Origin: Volvariella volvacea V23
Taxonomy: Eukaryota > Basidiomycota > Agaricomycetes > Agaricales > Pluteaceae
Direction of reading: 5' to 3'
Length of the DNA stretch: 64,000 nt
NCBI GenBank assembly: GCA_000349905.1
Contig: KB722741.1
Span: forward strand, 327,587-391,586
The position numbers and the translations under genes were made by a program. This document shows, one piece after another, positions 1 through 11,620 of this stretch. Position 1 is the stretch's first letter. The number at the start of each line of letters is the position of its first letter. The notes beneath the pieces were generated by a model. It was not told the DNA's origin, made no database searches, and saw nothing but the letters and a program-made list of their open reading frames with translations.

Positions 1-616
1 TGCCCTTGTTGGCCTCCTCCAAGGTCTTCGAGATTGTCAAAGGAGCGACAGACTCGTATAAGTCGCAGTAGTGATAATCAACGGCATGGCAAAGGACGAA
101 AAATGGATCCTCTTTTGCTCGCAACCTGAAAAGGAGTGATTCAGCACTTATAACAAATCATATTGTATCAGAAAAGACGCACCCCATGACAGCCTTGCAA
201 AGTTCCACTAGCGTATAAACGCCGTATTTATCCGCTGCCACGGCCAACCTTCCAAGCACTTGCATACTGATATCCCGGATACTTGGTACGGCACCTGGGT
301 GCATGAATGCCAGAAGTATTCGTAGTTCCTCCGATCGTTCTGATAGTGCGCATGTCTCCATCCTCTCCTTACCGCGAAATTCGACAGCGGGGAAGGCATC
401 GGAGTAAAGACTGAGGTATTCGCTGTGCGCACCAAAGCGAGCTCCGTCTGACGATTTAATTATAACATCGATAGGTCGTGAGCAAGCTTCTCCTGGTGAA
501 GAAATGCCTAGTAGTGAATAATCGTTAGTTCAGGTTGGTCGACAATTCCCTAGTAAATGAAAACCTAGGCAAGGAGGCGTGCTTTTATCCTGTTCACTGT
601 GGGGCATTGAGTCCAT
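1..616 (-). CDS. BTB/POZ domain protein, partial (3' end beyond the left edge)
   Basis: Three exons fit on the minus strand: 616-565, 507-183 and 125 to beyond position 1. They are separated by two 57-nt introns (564-508, donor GTTTTC; 182-126, donor GTGCGT), and the phases join cleanly. The protein begins MDSMPHSEQDKS and reaches a BTB core: DVIIKSSDGARFGAHSEYL, then ELRILLAFMHPG, then the helix-rich VAADKYGVYTLVELCKAVM. Exon 3 continues with a HAVDYHYCDLYESVAPLTI-type segment, as in the large agaricomycete family of BTB proteins. In that family BTB mediates dimerisation and often Cullin-3 binding; the target of this member cannot be read from sequence. The start is the first ATG; a second in-frame ATG lies three codons later. 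The GTTTTC donor is weak, so exon 1 is the least certain part. Confidence 0.8.
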
Positions 617-1960
617 CTCAAAGTGTACGTTGTACTTCGACTCTAATGGTAATTAAATAGCTGGGTGCATCCAATCCACGCAGTCTTAGATATCACATGC
701 AGCTGCGACGCAGTATTGGTCTACGCCCTTGTAAAATGCATGCGTAGACGTTCTATTGATTTGCTTCCACGAGCCTGGAGTAGCTGCGTCACAGACATCA
801 ACTCCAACAGTGGGTGCACCATTTCCATTCCATAAGCCCCTCAGGCTCCAACATTTATCTTACTATTAGCTAAACACCAGGCGAAGACCAACGGACGTGC
901 CAAACACCCTCAAAAAGCAATCATATAAATTGTGTTTCTGTATTTCCAACAAAGAGTAAGTACCGTACATGATGCTGAATATATATTGGGAGCGATGTGG
1001 TATGCCAAGGCTATAGATAAAGCATGATCAAGCGCGCAGTAGGATGTAGCTATAGTTTGTGCATGTACGGTGAACACCAAGCGAGATAGGAATAACTGAA
1101 ACGGAATGATGTTGATGGCGTAGGTGTGTAGAGTGTCTCGTGTAAGGTCCTCGTTAACGATTTCAAGAAGAGAGAGAGAAATGGAGATGATATAGGGAGC
1201 GTGTGAATAAATGTTATATATGATGCAGTGAAGGAGAGTGGTGCGTGATGAGTAAAGAAGTGAGCGTAGGCAGTCGTGGATAAGGAGATAACAAGGAGGA
1301 TATCGAGGGTCAAGACATTGCGGACGATATGTGTGATAGGTTACAACATCAAAAATGGGGAAGGGAAGGATATGAGAGGACACGAGAGAAGAGGCGTCTA
1401 GGAAAAACAAGAAGAAAGAGTAGGAAGTACAGAGTAGATAAAAATAGCGGATAGAAAGAGCATTGAGGGAGAGCACCGAGAGAGATGGAGAGAAGTAAAA
1501 AACCGAGAGCGAACCCTGTATATACACGTGACTGCAAAAGATAAACGAACTAGAGCGAGATCGAGGAGATAGAAAGACGAGAGAACCAGAGGCCGGGGAT
1601 GAAATAAGGAAAGACCAAAAATGATGAGAGATGGCAATGGTAAGCGATCGGGACCCTGAACGGCTATATGGACAGAGAACAATAAAGAAAGAGCGAGGAA
1701 AGAGAAGATCATAGCGCCAAAGACGGGAAAGTCGGCAACAAAAAGGCAATAGCCCCGGATGCATAACGCGCCCAAATCCATAGACACCGAATCGATGTGA
1801 AATTGTCGATAGTCGCGGTCGAAAAAGGAATGAGAAGCTCAGAGAGGTAAGGAAGGTGAGGAGATGAAGAGAAAAACATACGAAATTCAGGGGACGGGAG
1901 AAGGGGAAACCTAGGATATAAGAAAGCAGAAGGGAGACCTTCCATTATCCCACCAGCACC
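617..1960. other. Intergenic; strand-asymmetric purine-rich stretch
   Basis: This lies between the BTB start and the Rho GEF stop. From about 1000 to 1900 the plus strand is strongly A/G rich (many gag/aga runs), which depletes stops on the minus strand and creates long spurious frames. I see no domain and no credible splice chain. It probably contains the BTB promoter and the 3' UTR of the Rho GEF gene. Confidence 0.5.
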
Positions 1961-4900
1961 TCACCGCTTCCCCAACTCCAAAGGCCTCAAAAAGCTCGCA
2001 AGCGCCCACCCCACTCTCCCCTGATCATCTCTACAAAGCAATAAACAATCCTCTCCATCATCCACATAAAGAGGCAACTTGGGATGCACGCTTGGATGCC
2101 CTGCTTCCTGTAGCACCTCATACAGCGCCCCCTCCACAAGCGTGAAGAATGGGAAACTGTAATAAGAGACGGCAGTGGGCGGTCTGCAAGGGTGCACGAC
2201 TTGACAGACGTATTTGCATTCTTTGCGTTCCCAGCTATCGCGTTGGGAGCCTTGGTAATGGTTGTAGTTGTGGTTATGGGTGTTAAAGTTGGCGCTATCC
2301 TGCGTCCTTGATCGCTCTCGCATCTGGCCACGAGGTCTTGCACTGATCCCATTCGCCGATGAGTTAAGATTTGACGAATTCAAAGATGACAACGAAGGTG
2401 TGGGTGGAGCATCATGATCAGCAACAAAGAACGACCCGTGAGTAGGTGAGCCATTAGACGACTTTGTCGATCCACTTCTTCTACTTCCTCCTCCTGCGCT
2501 ACCCCCAGCAGAAGGTGGCCTTATCGCTTCAGCAAACTTCTTCTTCAGACTCTGACTCCTGGACGTTCTTCCTCTCTCCTTTTCTCTCTCCCTCTCTTCT
2601 TCACGCTCAGCTCTTTCTCTTTCTCTCTCCCTTTCGCGTTCTCGCTCCCGCTCCCGTTCTTTATCTCTCTCTCGATCCTTATCCCTCTCCTTGACTTTCC
2701 CGCTCCCTCCACTCCTCCCCACTGCAGCCGCCGAACCCTGCCCACTCCCACTCCCATCCCCATGGCCAGGAAACGGCAACGGCATGCTCTTCGTCCTCGG
2801 GATCATCGGCGAGATCGGTATCCCCTCCGGACTCGGCACATTCACATACTCCCCAAACTCATCCACCGTCTTCCGCCTGGTGTTCGTCGGCATGCTGATG
2901 TTGAGGCTGCTGTGTCCATTCGAGTTGGAGCTGGTGCTGTATGTGGACGAGCGCGGGGAGGGAGCCGCGCCGGCGCCTGGGCGCTTGTGGGGCGACGGAG
3001 GAGGGTGGGCGTGTTGCGTTTGGTAGTAATGAGGGGTGGGCGGCGGGGATGCATGCGACCCTCCGTGTCCATGTTGAGTTTGATACGCAGGAGGCGACGA
3101 CGGGGGTAGTTGCATGTTAGCCTTTGGTGGGAATGGGAGAGACGGGATCGGCGGGGGTAGCGAGGACGTCGACGACGTCGACGATACAGAATGACTGTGA
3201 TTGTGTCCGTGTCCGTGTCCATAGCTTTGAGAATAAGAATGCGCGATTTGCTGAGCGTTCCGAAGAGACTCTGTCGACGGTCTCCTCGTCAGCTGGCGTC
3301 TTGTAGCTCCCAAAGAAGCGTCGCTTGTCCCTCTCGCCCTCGTACGAGGCGCCAAGGGCTGTGGCTGAGATATATGCAGCGGTTCCAGTGAATTAAGCAT
3401 GGTAACCACATTCCCCTTCTTCTGCCCCTGCCCCGAATACGTCGCGTGATGATGATAAGGCCCCATCACAGACTCATAGGCCACCATCCCGCCCGCAACC
3501 GCAACCGACATCGCCGGCACCGTCGCATACTGCTGAGCCTGCGCCAGCACCTCCTTCGCCTGCCTAACCTTCGCCGGGTCCTGATACAGCTTCTTCGTCT
3601 GGCAAATCGCCTTCTGCTCCAGCACGCCCTTCACATCCATCCACCGCATCTTCCACACCTCGATCGTCTCCTCCGACCCGGCGTTCTTCTCCCCCTCGAC
3701 GCGGAGCATGTCCCACAGCTCGCCCCAGCGCTCCTTCACGTTGCGCCAAAACTCGGTCTGGATGTGCGTCAGCCGCATGATGCACATCGCCAGCCCGCGG
3801 TTGAGGCAGTCGACGTAGATGGGCAGCTCGGCCGCCAGCTGGCCCCGCAGCGCAAGGTACTTTTGCGACGCCTCGAGCATGGCTACCGGCGGCCGGTTCT
3901 TCTGCGAGACGTTCATGGTCAGCAGCTGGATGTGCGACGGCTGGTGCTCCTCCATCGAGTCGAGCAGCTTGAGCGGTTGAACGCTCGTGGCCAGCAGATG
4001 CGCGAGATCCTTGACCAGCTTTTCCTGTATCGTCGTCTCGAGTATGACGCCCAGCGGCATCAGCTGCTTCTCCACCACGGACAGGAACGCGTCGAACGCC
4101 TCAGACTTGGCGTCTGGCGACAGCCCAATGACCTTGCCAAAGCTCAAACTCCAACTCCTGAGCTCCATCAGCATCTTGGACATGGCCTTGCCCCAGTCCA
4201 CGACGTTCTTGGAGTACTGGTTGACAAAAAGCTGGATCTGCTTGAGCTCCTCGTGGAGCCTGTCGACCTTGATCGCCTCCTCGTTGTTCTCCAGTTCAGT
4301 GCCCAATGCAGCGGTGGCAGCGGCGACAGCAGCAGCAGTGGCCGCACTCGACCCCTTCCTCAGCCCCTTCATCTTGCTCAAGTTGACCGACGCAGTCACG
4401 CTGCTGACGTGCACGCCACCCCCGCCCGCTCCCTTCTTCCTCGTCGAGTTCAAGACCTCTTTGACAACCTCAGCCCTTCTCCGTCCCTCGTTCACATTCC
4501 TCGCCACCTCTTCCATCTTCAGTCTAGCTTCTTTCAGCGATTCTTTATCTCCATGGCTATCGGCCGTTTCTTCGATGATGGCAGCGAGGAGAAGCGGGTA
4601 TTTGAGCAGCCGCTGGACGGGTTTAATGAGGAACGATTGAAGGTCCCAGGCGTGCGAGAGCGAGGTCGCAATTCGTTGCGTTTCGGTAAAGTAGGCCTGG
4701 AGTGCGGGGGTAGAGGGCAGGGAATTAAGATGGTTGAGTGCGTTGGAATGGCGGGTGATGTAATACTTGTAGAGACGCTCGAGTTCGGGTATCTATGAAA
4801 CCGTAAGAAAGGTTAATCGACGGGTCGATAGCGAGGAAATGAAGAGGGGGTGCCGTTGGGGTAAAGATAGGGCAGGGCAGGATAGGATAGGGCAGCAGGG

Positions 4901-6224
4901 CAAAGGGAAGAGTGGCGATGTGAAGAAACGGGATGTGCACATACCACATTGAGGAATAGAGCCCCAACTCGGTCCTCTCCTTCACTATTATTAATTGCCC
5001 CCTCAATCAATTTACAGAGCTTTTCCGAATAGGTAGCAATTTCCGTTATATTCGAGAAAATAATCTTTATGTCTTCCGGGGTCATTGATGGTCCTAGCGA
5101 TACTATTGAAGATTCCGAGAATGTCGATACGGTCCGGGACGAGGAGGCGGATGAGGTTGATTGAGGTGGCGTAGCCGGTAGGATCGGTATGGTGGGGTGT
5201 TGGCCTGTGTATGACGTGCGGGTCGAGCGTAAATGAAGGGATGACGGCAACAGAGGGTGCGGAGAGGCGAACAGCGTTGAGCACAGAGCTCTAAACATGA
5301 CACGAATCAGATCTCACCTAGCGCCATGGGTATGTGTAGCTGTGTCACGATAGCCAAATCTGTGGCATAAGCTTTCTCAGATGAAAGTATCTCTAGCAGT
5401 GCGTGTTGCCTCTTGGACAAGGGTGGCAGCTGGGGTTGCTGTTGCGGCCGTGGTTTTTGGTGCTGGCGCTGTTGGGAAAGCGACGGTGCGGAGCTTGACG
5501 AACTGTCGTCGTCCAGTGTCGGTGAGCTCGGCGGGGAGTCCCCTATGAGCGGCAAGGTGGTGTTGGTTTTTGAGGCTAGGATGGCGTCGTCCAGCTTTGT
5601 GTTGACATTGTCGAGGAGGTTTGCGAGGGCGGGGTAGGTTTGCGAATGTGGTCTGATGGTGAGATGGGAGTAGGTCGACGCCGGCATAGTCGAGTCAGCT
5701 ATTGTGGCGGTATCGTCGACGCGGAGGGGTGGAGGGGTGCCAGGACGAACGTAGGCTCTGTCAGGCGCCTGGGAAGGCCTGGAGGAGGGGAGGGGCAGGG
5801 GTGGTGGTAGCAGAAGCGAGTCCATCTGGTGGTGTACAGATGAGGGGGACGGAGCTGATTGGTGTTGTTGTGGTGAGGTGCGCTGCTGCGAAGGTGTAGA
5901 GACCGGAGGCATGGAATTAATGCTTGTGATGCTTGAAGTTGAACTTATCGATCTCGCGGGGGGGCGGAGAGGCGAGCGGACGGGGAGGGGAGGGGATGCT
6001 AGAGCAGCGAGTGATGGTGAATCCGGGGGAAATGGGGGCTGGGTCGGCAGCAGCGAAGGTTGGGAGGAAGAGAGGGTAGAGCGGTTTGTGAAAGGTAGCC
6101 TCAGGTCGGAAACAGGGTCTGGCGATGGGCCCACGCGGCGAGAACGAGGCGTGTTTATTGCCGTGCCTTGCCCTTCCTGAAGCAAAGTTGTGTAATGTCC
6201 AGGTTGTCCGTGTGCGGATGCCAT
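1961..6224 (-). CDS. Rho guanine nucleotide exchange factor with DH, BAR and SH3 domains
   Basis: Three exons (6224-5318, 5204-4945, 4792-1961) splice into a 1332-residue protein; the introns have donors GTGAGA and GTATGT. Residues 1-270 are Ser/Pro/Gln-rich. The DH domain spans about 271-495 and starts at LSKRQHALLEILSSEKAYA. It holds the diagnostic KPVQRLLKYPLLL helix. A BAR-type helical region follows at about 565-790. Next comes a long disordered stretch with a run of Arg-Glu dipeptides (coded near 2590-2700). A divergent SH3 lies at about 1240-1327 and contains EAGHPSVHPKLPLYVDDGED and GWALASFLRPL. The family loads GTP on Rho/Cdc42 GTPases, and BAR proteins bind curved membrane, so this is probably a polarity or septation GEF related to Tuba/DNMBP. 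No PH domain was seen, as expected when BAR replaces it. The start is the ATG opening MASAHGQPGHY; open frame continues upstream without an ATG that I trust more. Confidence 0.87.
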
Positions 6225-9200
6225 AGGGACCTGGTTCTTACGGAAAGACGTCGCGACAGTGCAGTGTGCCGAGACCAGGACAAAGCAATGGAGCGGGGTG
6301 TCTTGGTTGGTGAAAGACAAAGACCCTCGATTGTGAGGAGATGAAGGGCCAGGAGCGCACTGACGTGTCCTGAGAGCCAGGATGCAGATTAGAATTAGCA
6401 AGCCAATGGGCAGGAGCAAGGCGACCCTGCTCGTCAGATGATGGCAGCCGGACTGTGGAACATGCTTACCACACTCCCAGGCGACCGCAATGGGACAACG
6501 GATGAGCGATATCGGACGGTGGTCGCTGTCGATATCAGGCTGGCGAGCCGCGAGGATACCCCAATCTGACACCCACATGCCTCGCCCGGCATCTGCATTC
6601 CTCCACATTTTCTCCGTCTTCTGCCCCATCCTACATAAGCCCCTGCGTCTTCGTCAAGGTACCGCGGCACCCCAGCTCTGCGCCAACGCCAGCGGAGACG
6701 CTGCTTCTTTCCATGGAGCTCGCGGGCTCTCACATACCAGCACCGGCACATCTGCATTAGACCTTAGGCAGTCTCCAATCCTACGCGCCACACCAGCCGG
6801 GTAGCACCTCCGCTTTCCGCTTTCGCATCTCACCCAACATGTCATAAACTGAATTACTCCAACTTTAACATCACCATCAGCCGCGACTCTGCATCTGCCT
6901 TTGCACCGCACAGCCTCGCTCGTCCATCGCCCAGGCTGTCTAAAACAAGGGTCCCCCGGAGAAACACATGGGTCTTCATTTCCAGGGTCCACCCCATACC
7001 CGGCAATCCTCGCCAGACAAATCAGATATCATACTCGATTCGCATATGTTGGCATCACGTCCGCCGGGTGCGCGAGCGCGTGGCTACCCCACACCCTGGA
7101 CAGCTGATTGCCCCCAACGAGGTCGGGCTCGCTGCACTCTGCGCTGGTGGCGCGCCACTGCTCAAACCGGGAGCATCTTCCCAAGTGATGCACATGCCAG
7201 TATGTCAGCTATGACGGCGAAGACGGCGACGGTGTACCGAGGCCTATCGTAACCCCCCGCGTGGTCCCGGAAGTGAAGTCGAATTCGCGGTCTACGCCCT
7301 CTCAATCTCCTTCCGTGATCGATTTCCAGCCACGGGTCCAGCTCAATTCAATTCAATCCAATCGTCATGCTCCGAGTCTCTGACGGAGCGGCGAGGTGCA
7401 TACTTGGATACATACTCTGTTGGTATTCGGGTGTGCTGGGCTAAGAGAGATCGCCACTAACGGAAGGAATGTGCGTTTTCTATACCCGTCCTAGATCTGG
7501 GGCAGGACGCAAGTTGTCAGCTGCACACGCACATGCCCGGTAGTGCCACGTTGGGGCTTATCAGACGCATATATATATGCACCCTGTACCACATGTCACC
7601 CGCTGCGCAATGGCAGCGCGGGTGTGGAAACCTGCTGGTACTAAATGCAGGTACGCACGAGCGCCTTAGAATATCACCTATCGTTATCGTTACTTACCAA
7701 ATGGCTCAGTTCCCTTAATTTCCGGTGCGCTAGGCGAATAGAAGCTGCTCTCGAGTCCACGACTCGCAAAGACGCTTTAATTCTGATGACTTGTACGACA
7801 CGACGAGCACGGATCGTTCAACTTGCCTCATACGAGTCATTTATGTGGCGCACGCGTACCAGCGCGCACCGACGGATCACTGAGCCTGTTGCGACCCTTT
7901 GATTAATTAAGCGCCAACGGCATCTTCAACCATCAACTCCCCTCGCTTAGCCCTCAGACGTGGACCCCGATGGATATCCACTCCGAGCCCAAAAGCCCAC
8001 GTTAGCTCCTCCGAAGAGCATCGACCCTGGTCACCCTGCATGTTCTGTACCGTACATGTCCACCCCGAAGTAAAATTAACGCCTAACAAATGAAATGGGT
8101 CGTGGAGCCGATAGACACCACGGCTCACCGCAAGGAAAGCGGTTCAAAGTTAAGGTCAAAGGCACAGTAGAGGAATAGAGTGCCAGTGCACCCTCAGGCT
8201 CTCTCTTCCCTTGAGCCACTTCCCCTAACTGCCCTATCTTGCTCTGCTCTATGAGTCCCACCCTGTGAGTCAAGGGTGCTAGGCATATATACAGTATCAG
8301 CAATGGCCAGGTCAAGAGATCGGTGCCGGGAATGGTAAACCTGACCGATCATGCCACCCCCAGTGGGGTTGAACGGAGAATGCAGAGGGGAAGGGGTGCT
8401 TTTGACTGCCAGGGGAGGGGTCATGACTCGCAAGGGTTGGCTATAAACGTACCGCGCTTGAAAGCTTGAAGAAAGGGAGGGAGGTGCACTTTATCCCCAA
8501 GGCTCCATGCCCATGATCAGGCTCCACGCCACGGTATCTCTTCGGAATGCTTCTGTCAGGGTAGTGCCGGATGGTGGTGATTGTGCTCGATTGTCGACCT
8601 ATAGCTGGGGGCGGCTTGCTGGCGTACAGTATGATAGGACGAGGATGTGATGCGTATATGCGTGATATTCCGATACGGTAGTTTACAGGTGCGATTCAGA
8701 CTCGGAGGTGTATCTATCCGGGGCGTGTCTAAGCCCGGAGGTTATGTCCTCACACACTGGCATGCAATACACGTAGCTATCAACCCTCGCTCAAGTCCAT
8801 CCTATGGACTCGCCCCCGGTGACGAATCCTTCTGCGCAGATATCAAGAACCGGCTCCGTCCTTGCCGCACCACGACAAAGCAGGGATAGAAAACGTGTGT
8901 TCCGATACCACAGCACATGCGTTTTAGTATCGGAATGAGCCTGCAACATCTGCATATACGGCGACGTCACAAATACCCGTACTTGAGTATACGCAGAGAA
9001 CGGAAGAGCCTGATCCTTTCGATTGCTTTGATCGTGTCGTGGACTCGAGGAGCAGTGGACCGAAGTTCCGGAGGATGATGGGCATATGAGTAGGGACGAC
9101 GAGTCTCAGGACATCATACCGTCGTATGTTTTTTCGCCCAATTCAGGTCCATCACCACGTCGAACACGCTGCATGCAGTGTACTTCAGTTTATGTACATG

Positions 9201-10126
9201 CTTGGCCGATCTCGGTGCAAGAGTTGACATGTAGAGTAACTCCGGAAGGTGGATTTACTTCCGCCGTTGTGTGAATCCCAGATTGCGATGGCCGCAGCGT
9301 CCGCTGGTGCTCCATGGATGGAGTCGAGTTTTGGGGTTTTCGAGTGTCTCTTCTTGTAGAGGCTATTTGCTATTTTTGGGGGGTCTGCATGCTGAGATGC
9401 CTAAGAGAACAGAATTCAGAGGTGGGAAAGACACCATGCAGAATGCTGAAGCAACATCTCTAGATAACGGAATAGAAGAGAGTATAGTGGCCGACATCTC
9501 GCGCGTCAGTGGGAGCAAATGATATATGCAGACTACCCCATGCAGGTCTTGTTTCTCAAGTTGCAAAAGGCGCGGAAACATTCATTGTGGCCCTTTCCTC
9601 TGCTGCGGGAATCGGGGCTCCGCAGGCGGGCGCTTTGGGTCGGAAACTCTCTAAGCATATATGGTTGTGCACCGAGATCCTCAAAACCTGTAATTAGCAA
9701 GGTACATGAATGACCATCCTTATAGACATGTCCGCTGAACCGGTGTCCGCGGTGACGCATCTGGGGCGTGTTGGTGGAGATGAAAGCTTATGTCGGAAGT
9801 CTTGTGTCAATGAAAGGTAATCACTCTAGATGAATATGCTGGCGCTAAGCTTCAAGCATGCGCAAGAGCGTCATTTCTGATCCAAGAAAAGCTATTGCGA
9901 CAGTTCATTAACTTTGGGTGATGCCCCAAAGGTAAGGCGCAGATGTATACTGTACAATGCGTACACGGTAGACCTAGCGACAATTCATAAAAAGGTCGCT
10001 GATCATGAGCTCATAGGGATCTCCGCTGGAAATGAGAAGGGTACTTACAACAACACAAGCGTACAATCTCCCCCGCTGCGAGCCATCAGCATCACTCCAA
10101 CGACGCCATCACCTCAGAACGTCGTA
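6225..10126. other. Large gene-free region
   Basis: About 3.9 kb lies upstream of the Rho GEF and downstream of the YAR1-like gene. All open frames here are short (about 110 codons or fewer, except the antisense of the YAR1 gene) and resemble no family. I found no tRNA-like fold, terminal repeats or transposase fragment. TATA-like strings occur (for example near 7570 and 8285) but lead to no supported gene. The proximal part presumably carries the Rho GEF promoter. Confidence 0.45.
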
Positions 10127-10804
10127 TCACGAAGAAGAAGATTGACTGCGATTCGCAGCATCTTCCTTTATCGACAATCTCGCAACTCCTCCATCAGCAT
10201 CTTGAATCTCAATATCAACGTCCCCTCTCAAAGCCTCATCCCCATCTCGTTCATCCCCAACATCTTCACTACCTTCTTGGACCTTCCCTGCTCCATCGTC
10301 CTCGTCCAGCTTCATAACACCGACCAACCATCGAGCACCTTCGTCCCACCCGATCAACTCAGCCTCCGCAATCGGCGACCTGCCCGCGGCGTTTTTGATT
10401 TCTAGAAGATCTGCACCCGGGCCTCCGGGGAATTCTATTATGGATTTGAGGATGGGCAGGTGGGAGTTGAGGGCAGCCCAGTGGAGGGCTGTGGATCCTG
10501 AGGAGTTTTGGGCGGAGAGGAGGGATGGAGGGAGGTGTGGCGTGAGGTAGGTTAGAAGGTCTAGATGGTGGAAGATTGGGGGTCTGAATTAGTGAGATAG
10601 GTTGGTAGAAAAGGGCAAGGGCTGTTTACCTGTGTGGCCATTCGCAGCAATCATGTGTAGAATGGTGTTTTCGTTTTCATCTTTGATGGTGGCGAGGGAT
10701 TCGGGGCCGAACTTTTGGATGTAAGACTGGACGTCTCCGAGGTCGCCGTAGCGACATGAGAGGAGTAGTTCCTCTCTGTCTTCTTCTGTTGGGAGCTGGG
10801 ACAT
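10127..10804 (-). CDS. YAR1: YAR1-like ankyrin-repeat protein
   Basis: Two exons (10804-10630 and 10560-10127) give 202 residues, close to the 200 of yeast Yar1. The intron (donor GTAAAC) ends at a TAG at 10561; an earlier CAG would run into a stop, so the later acceptor was chosen. The N-terminus MSQLPTEEDREELLLSCRYG opens a first repeat. NTILHMIAANGHTD is a canonical ankyrin turn, and GSTALHWAALNSHLPILK followed by GADLLEIKNAAGRSPIAEAE forms the next repeat. The C-terminus is acidic. In yeast Yar1 is a dedicated chaperone of small-subunit ribosomal protein uS3; a matching role here is inferred from size and repeat layout. The acidic tail after WLVGVMKLDEDD could hide one more short intron. 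A 163-codon frame on the plus strand at 9914-10405 is its antisense shadow. Confidence 0.75.
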
Positions 10805-11257
10805 TGTGTCCTAATGGGCGATGTAGTTTTGAGAAAGTTTTAATTAGTGGTGATCGTGATGGGATTGGTCACGGCGCTTAGATTATCTTGGGCTGATAAA
10901 ATAGGGATTGTCCCACCCCCGTGTCCTAATTTCCGTGCCTGGGCTGCTTCCTTGACCCATTATTACTACACTACTTTTATCAATAAATATAAAGCGTCTG
11001 GGTCGATGCATTCACTGGGAATGAATGTCGTGGTCGTGGTTGTCAAGCTAGGAGCACATTTCAGCCCAGCCTTTGTCGCTTGTTCAATTCGGCCAGTTAG
11101 AAAGGTCCTCGAGTCCCTACCACCCACGCGCATGGCACGTATGTACTTGCTCTAAGAAGAGCGCAATCACTTATTGTACTGATTGATACGGTCATATGCA
11201 TGCAGTATTCAGTTGGATGTAGGGAATGGAGGCAAAGACTGTAGAGCCAAAGTAAGG

Positions 11258-11620
11258 CTAAATTTCCATACGAATAATACCATCGTCAGGGTTGATTTGC
11301 CGTTGAGGATCCTCTGGAGAAGGTGGAGCAAGTCCCAAGAGGTATTGAATTGATTCTAGTATTGTGACTAAAAATACAAGTTCACGATGGTGCTCTGAAG
11401 GTAAAGTGAGGGAGCGTCTCAGTCTGGCTGTGACGGTAAGCATAAATAAACCTGGGTTCAATTTCCTCCGTTGGCCGCCATCATCAGCCAGTCCAGCAGG
11501 TCCAGGAGTTGACAGACCCTGTACCTGTAGCATTCGGTTATTTGCTATCTTATTTCCCGTCGTCCCTTGTACTCCAACCGCGACAAGTGTTATAGTCTGC
11601 GTAATTGACGCCTGAATACC
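11258..11620 (-). CDS. Candidate gene fragment, unrecognised
   Basis: An exon chain 11620-11452 and 11394-11258 is separated by a 57-nt GTTTAT...TTCAG intron and keeps one frame to a stop. The spliced peptide (about 101 residues) contains ITQTITLVAVGVQGTTGNKI, then NPEHHRELVFLVTILESIQ, and ends DDGIIRMEI. Without splicing, the intron adds 19 residues of unlike composition. A CAG at 11621-11623 preceded by an ACTGAC branch-like string suggests upstream exons, but none could be joined with confidence. I do not recognise the family. This may be the 3' end of a small conserved gene or a chance frame. Confidence 0.35.
   Translation of the reverse strand, partial: GIQASITQTITLVAVGVQGTTGNKIANNRMLQVQGLSTPGPAGLADDGGQRRKLNPGLFMLTVTARLRRSLTLPSEHHRELVFLVTILESIQYLLGLAPPSPEDPQRQINPDDGIIRMEI

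Noticed and set aside
910..1764. A 284-codon frame on the minus strand
   Set aside because: Its composition (Ser, Leu, Phe, Tyr, Arg) follows the pyrimidine-rich strand, it overlaps other frames equally free of stops, and it shows no domain.
3446..4798. A 450-codon plus-strand frame
   Set aside because: Antisense of the Rho GEF exon; His/Arg/Leu-rich composition is the mirror of its GC-rich codons, with no recognisable domain.
9914..10405. A 163-codon plus-strand frame
   Set aside because: Overlaps the YAR1-like gene in antisense; the ankyrin match on the other strand is much stronger.
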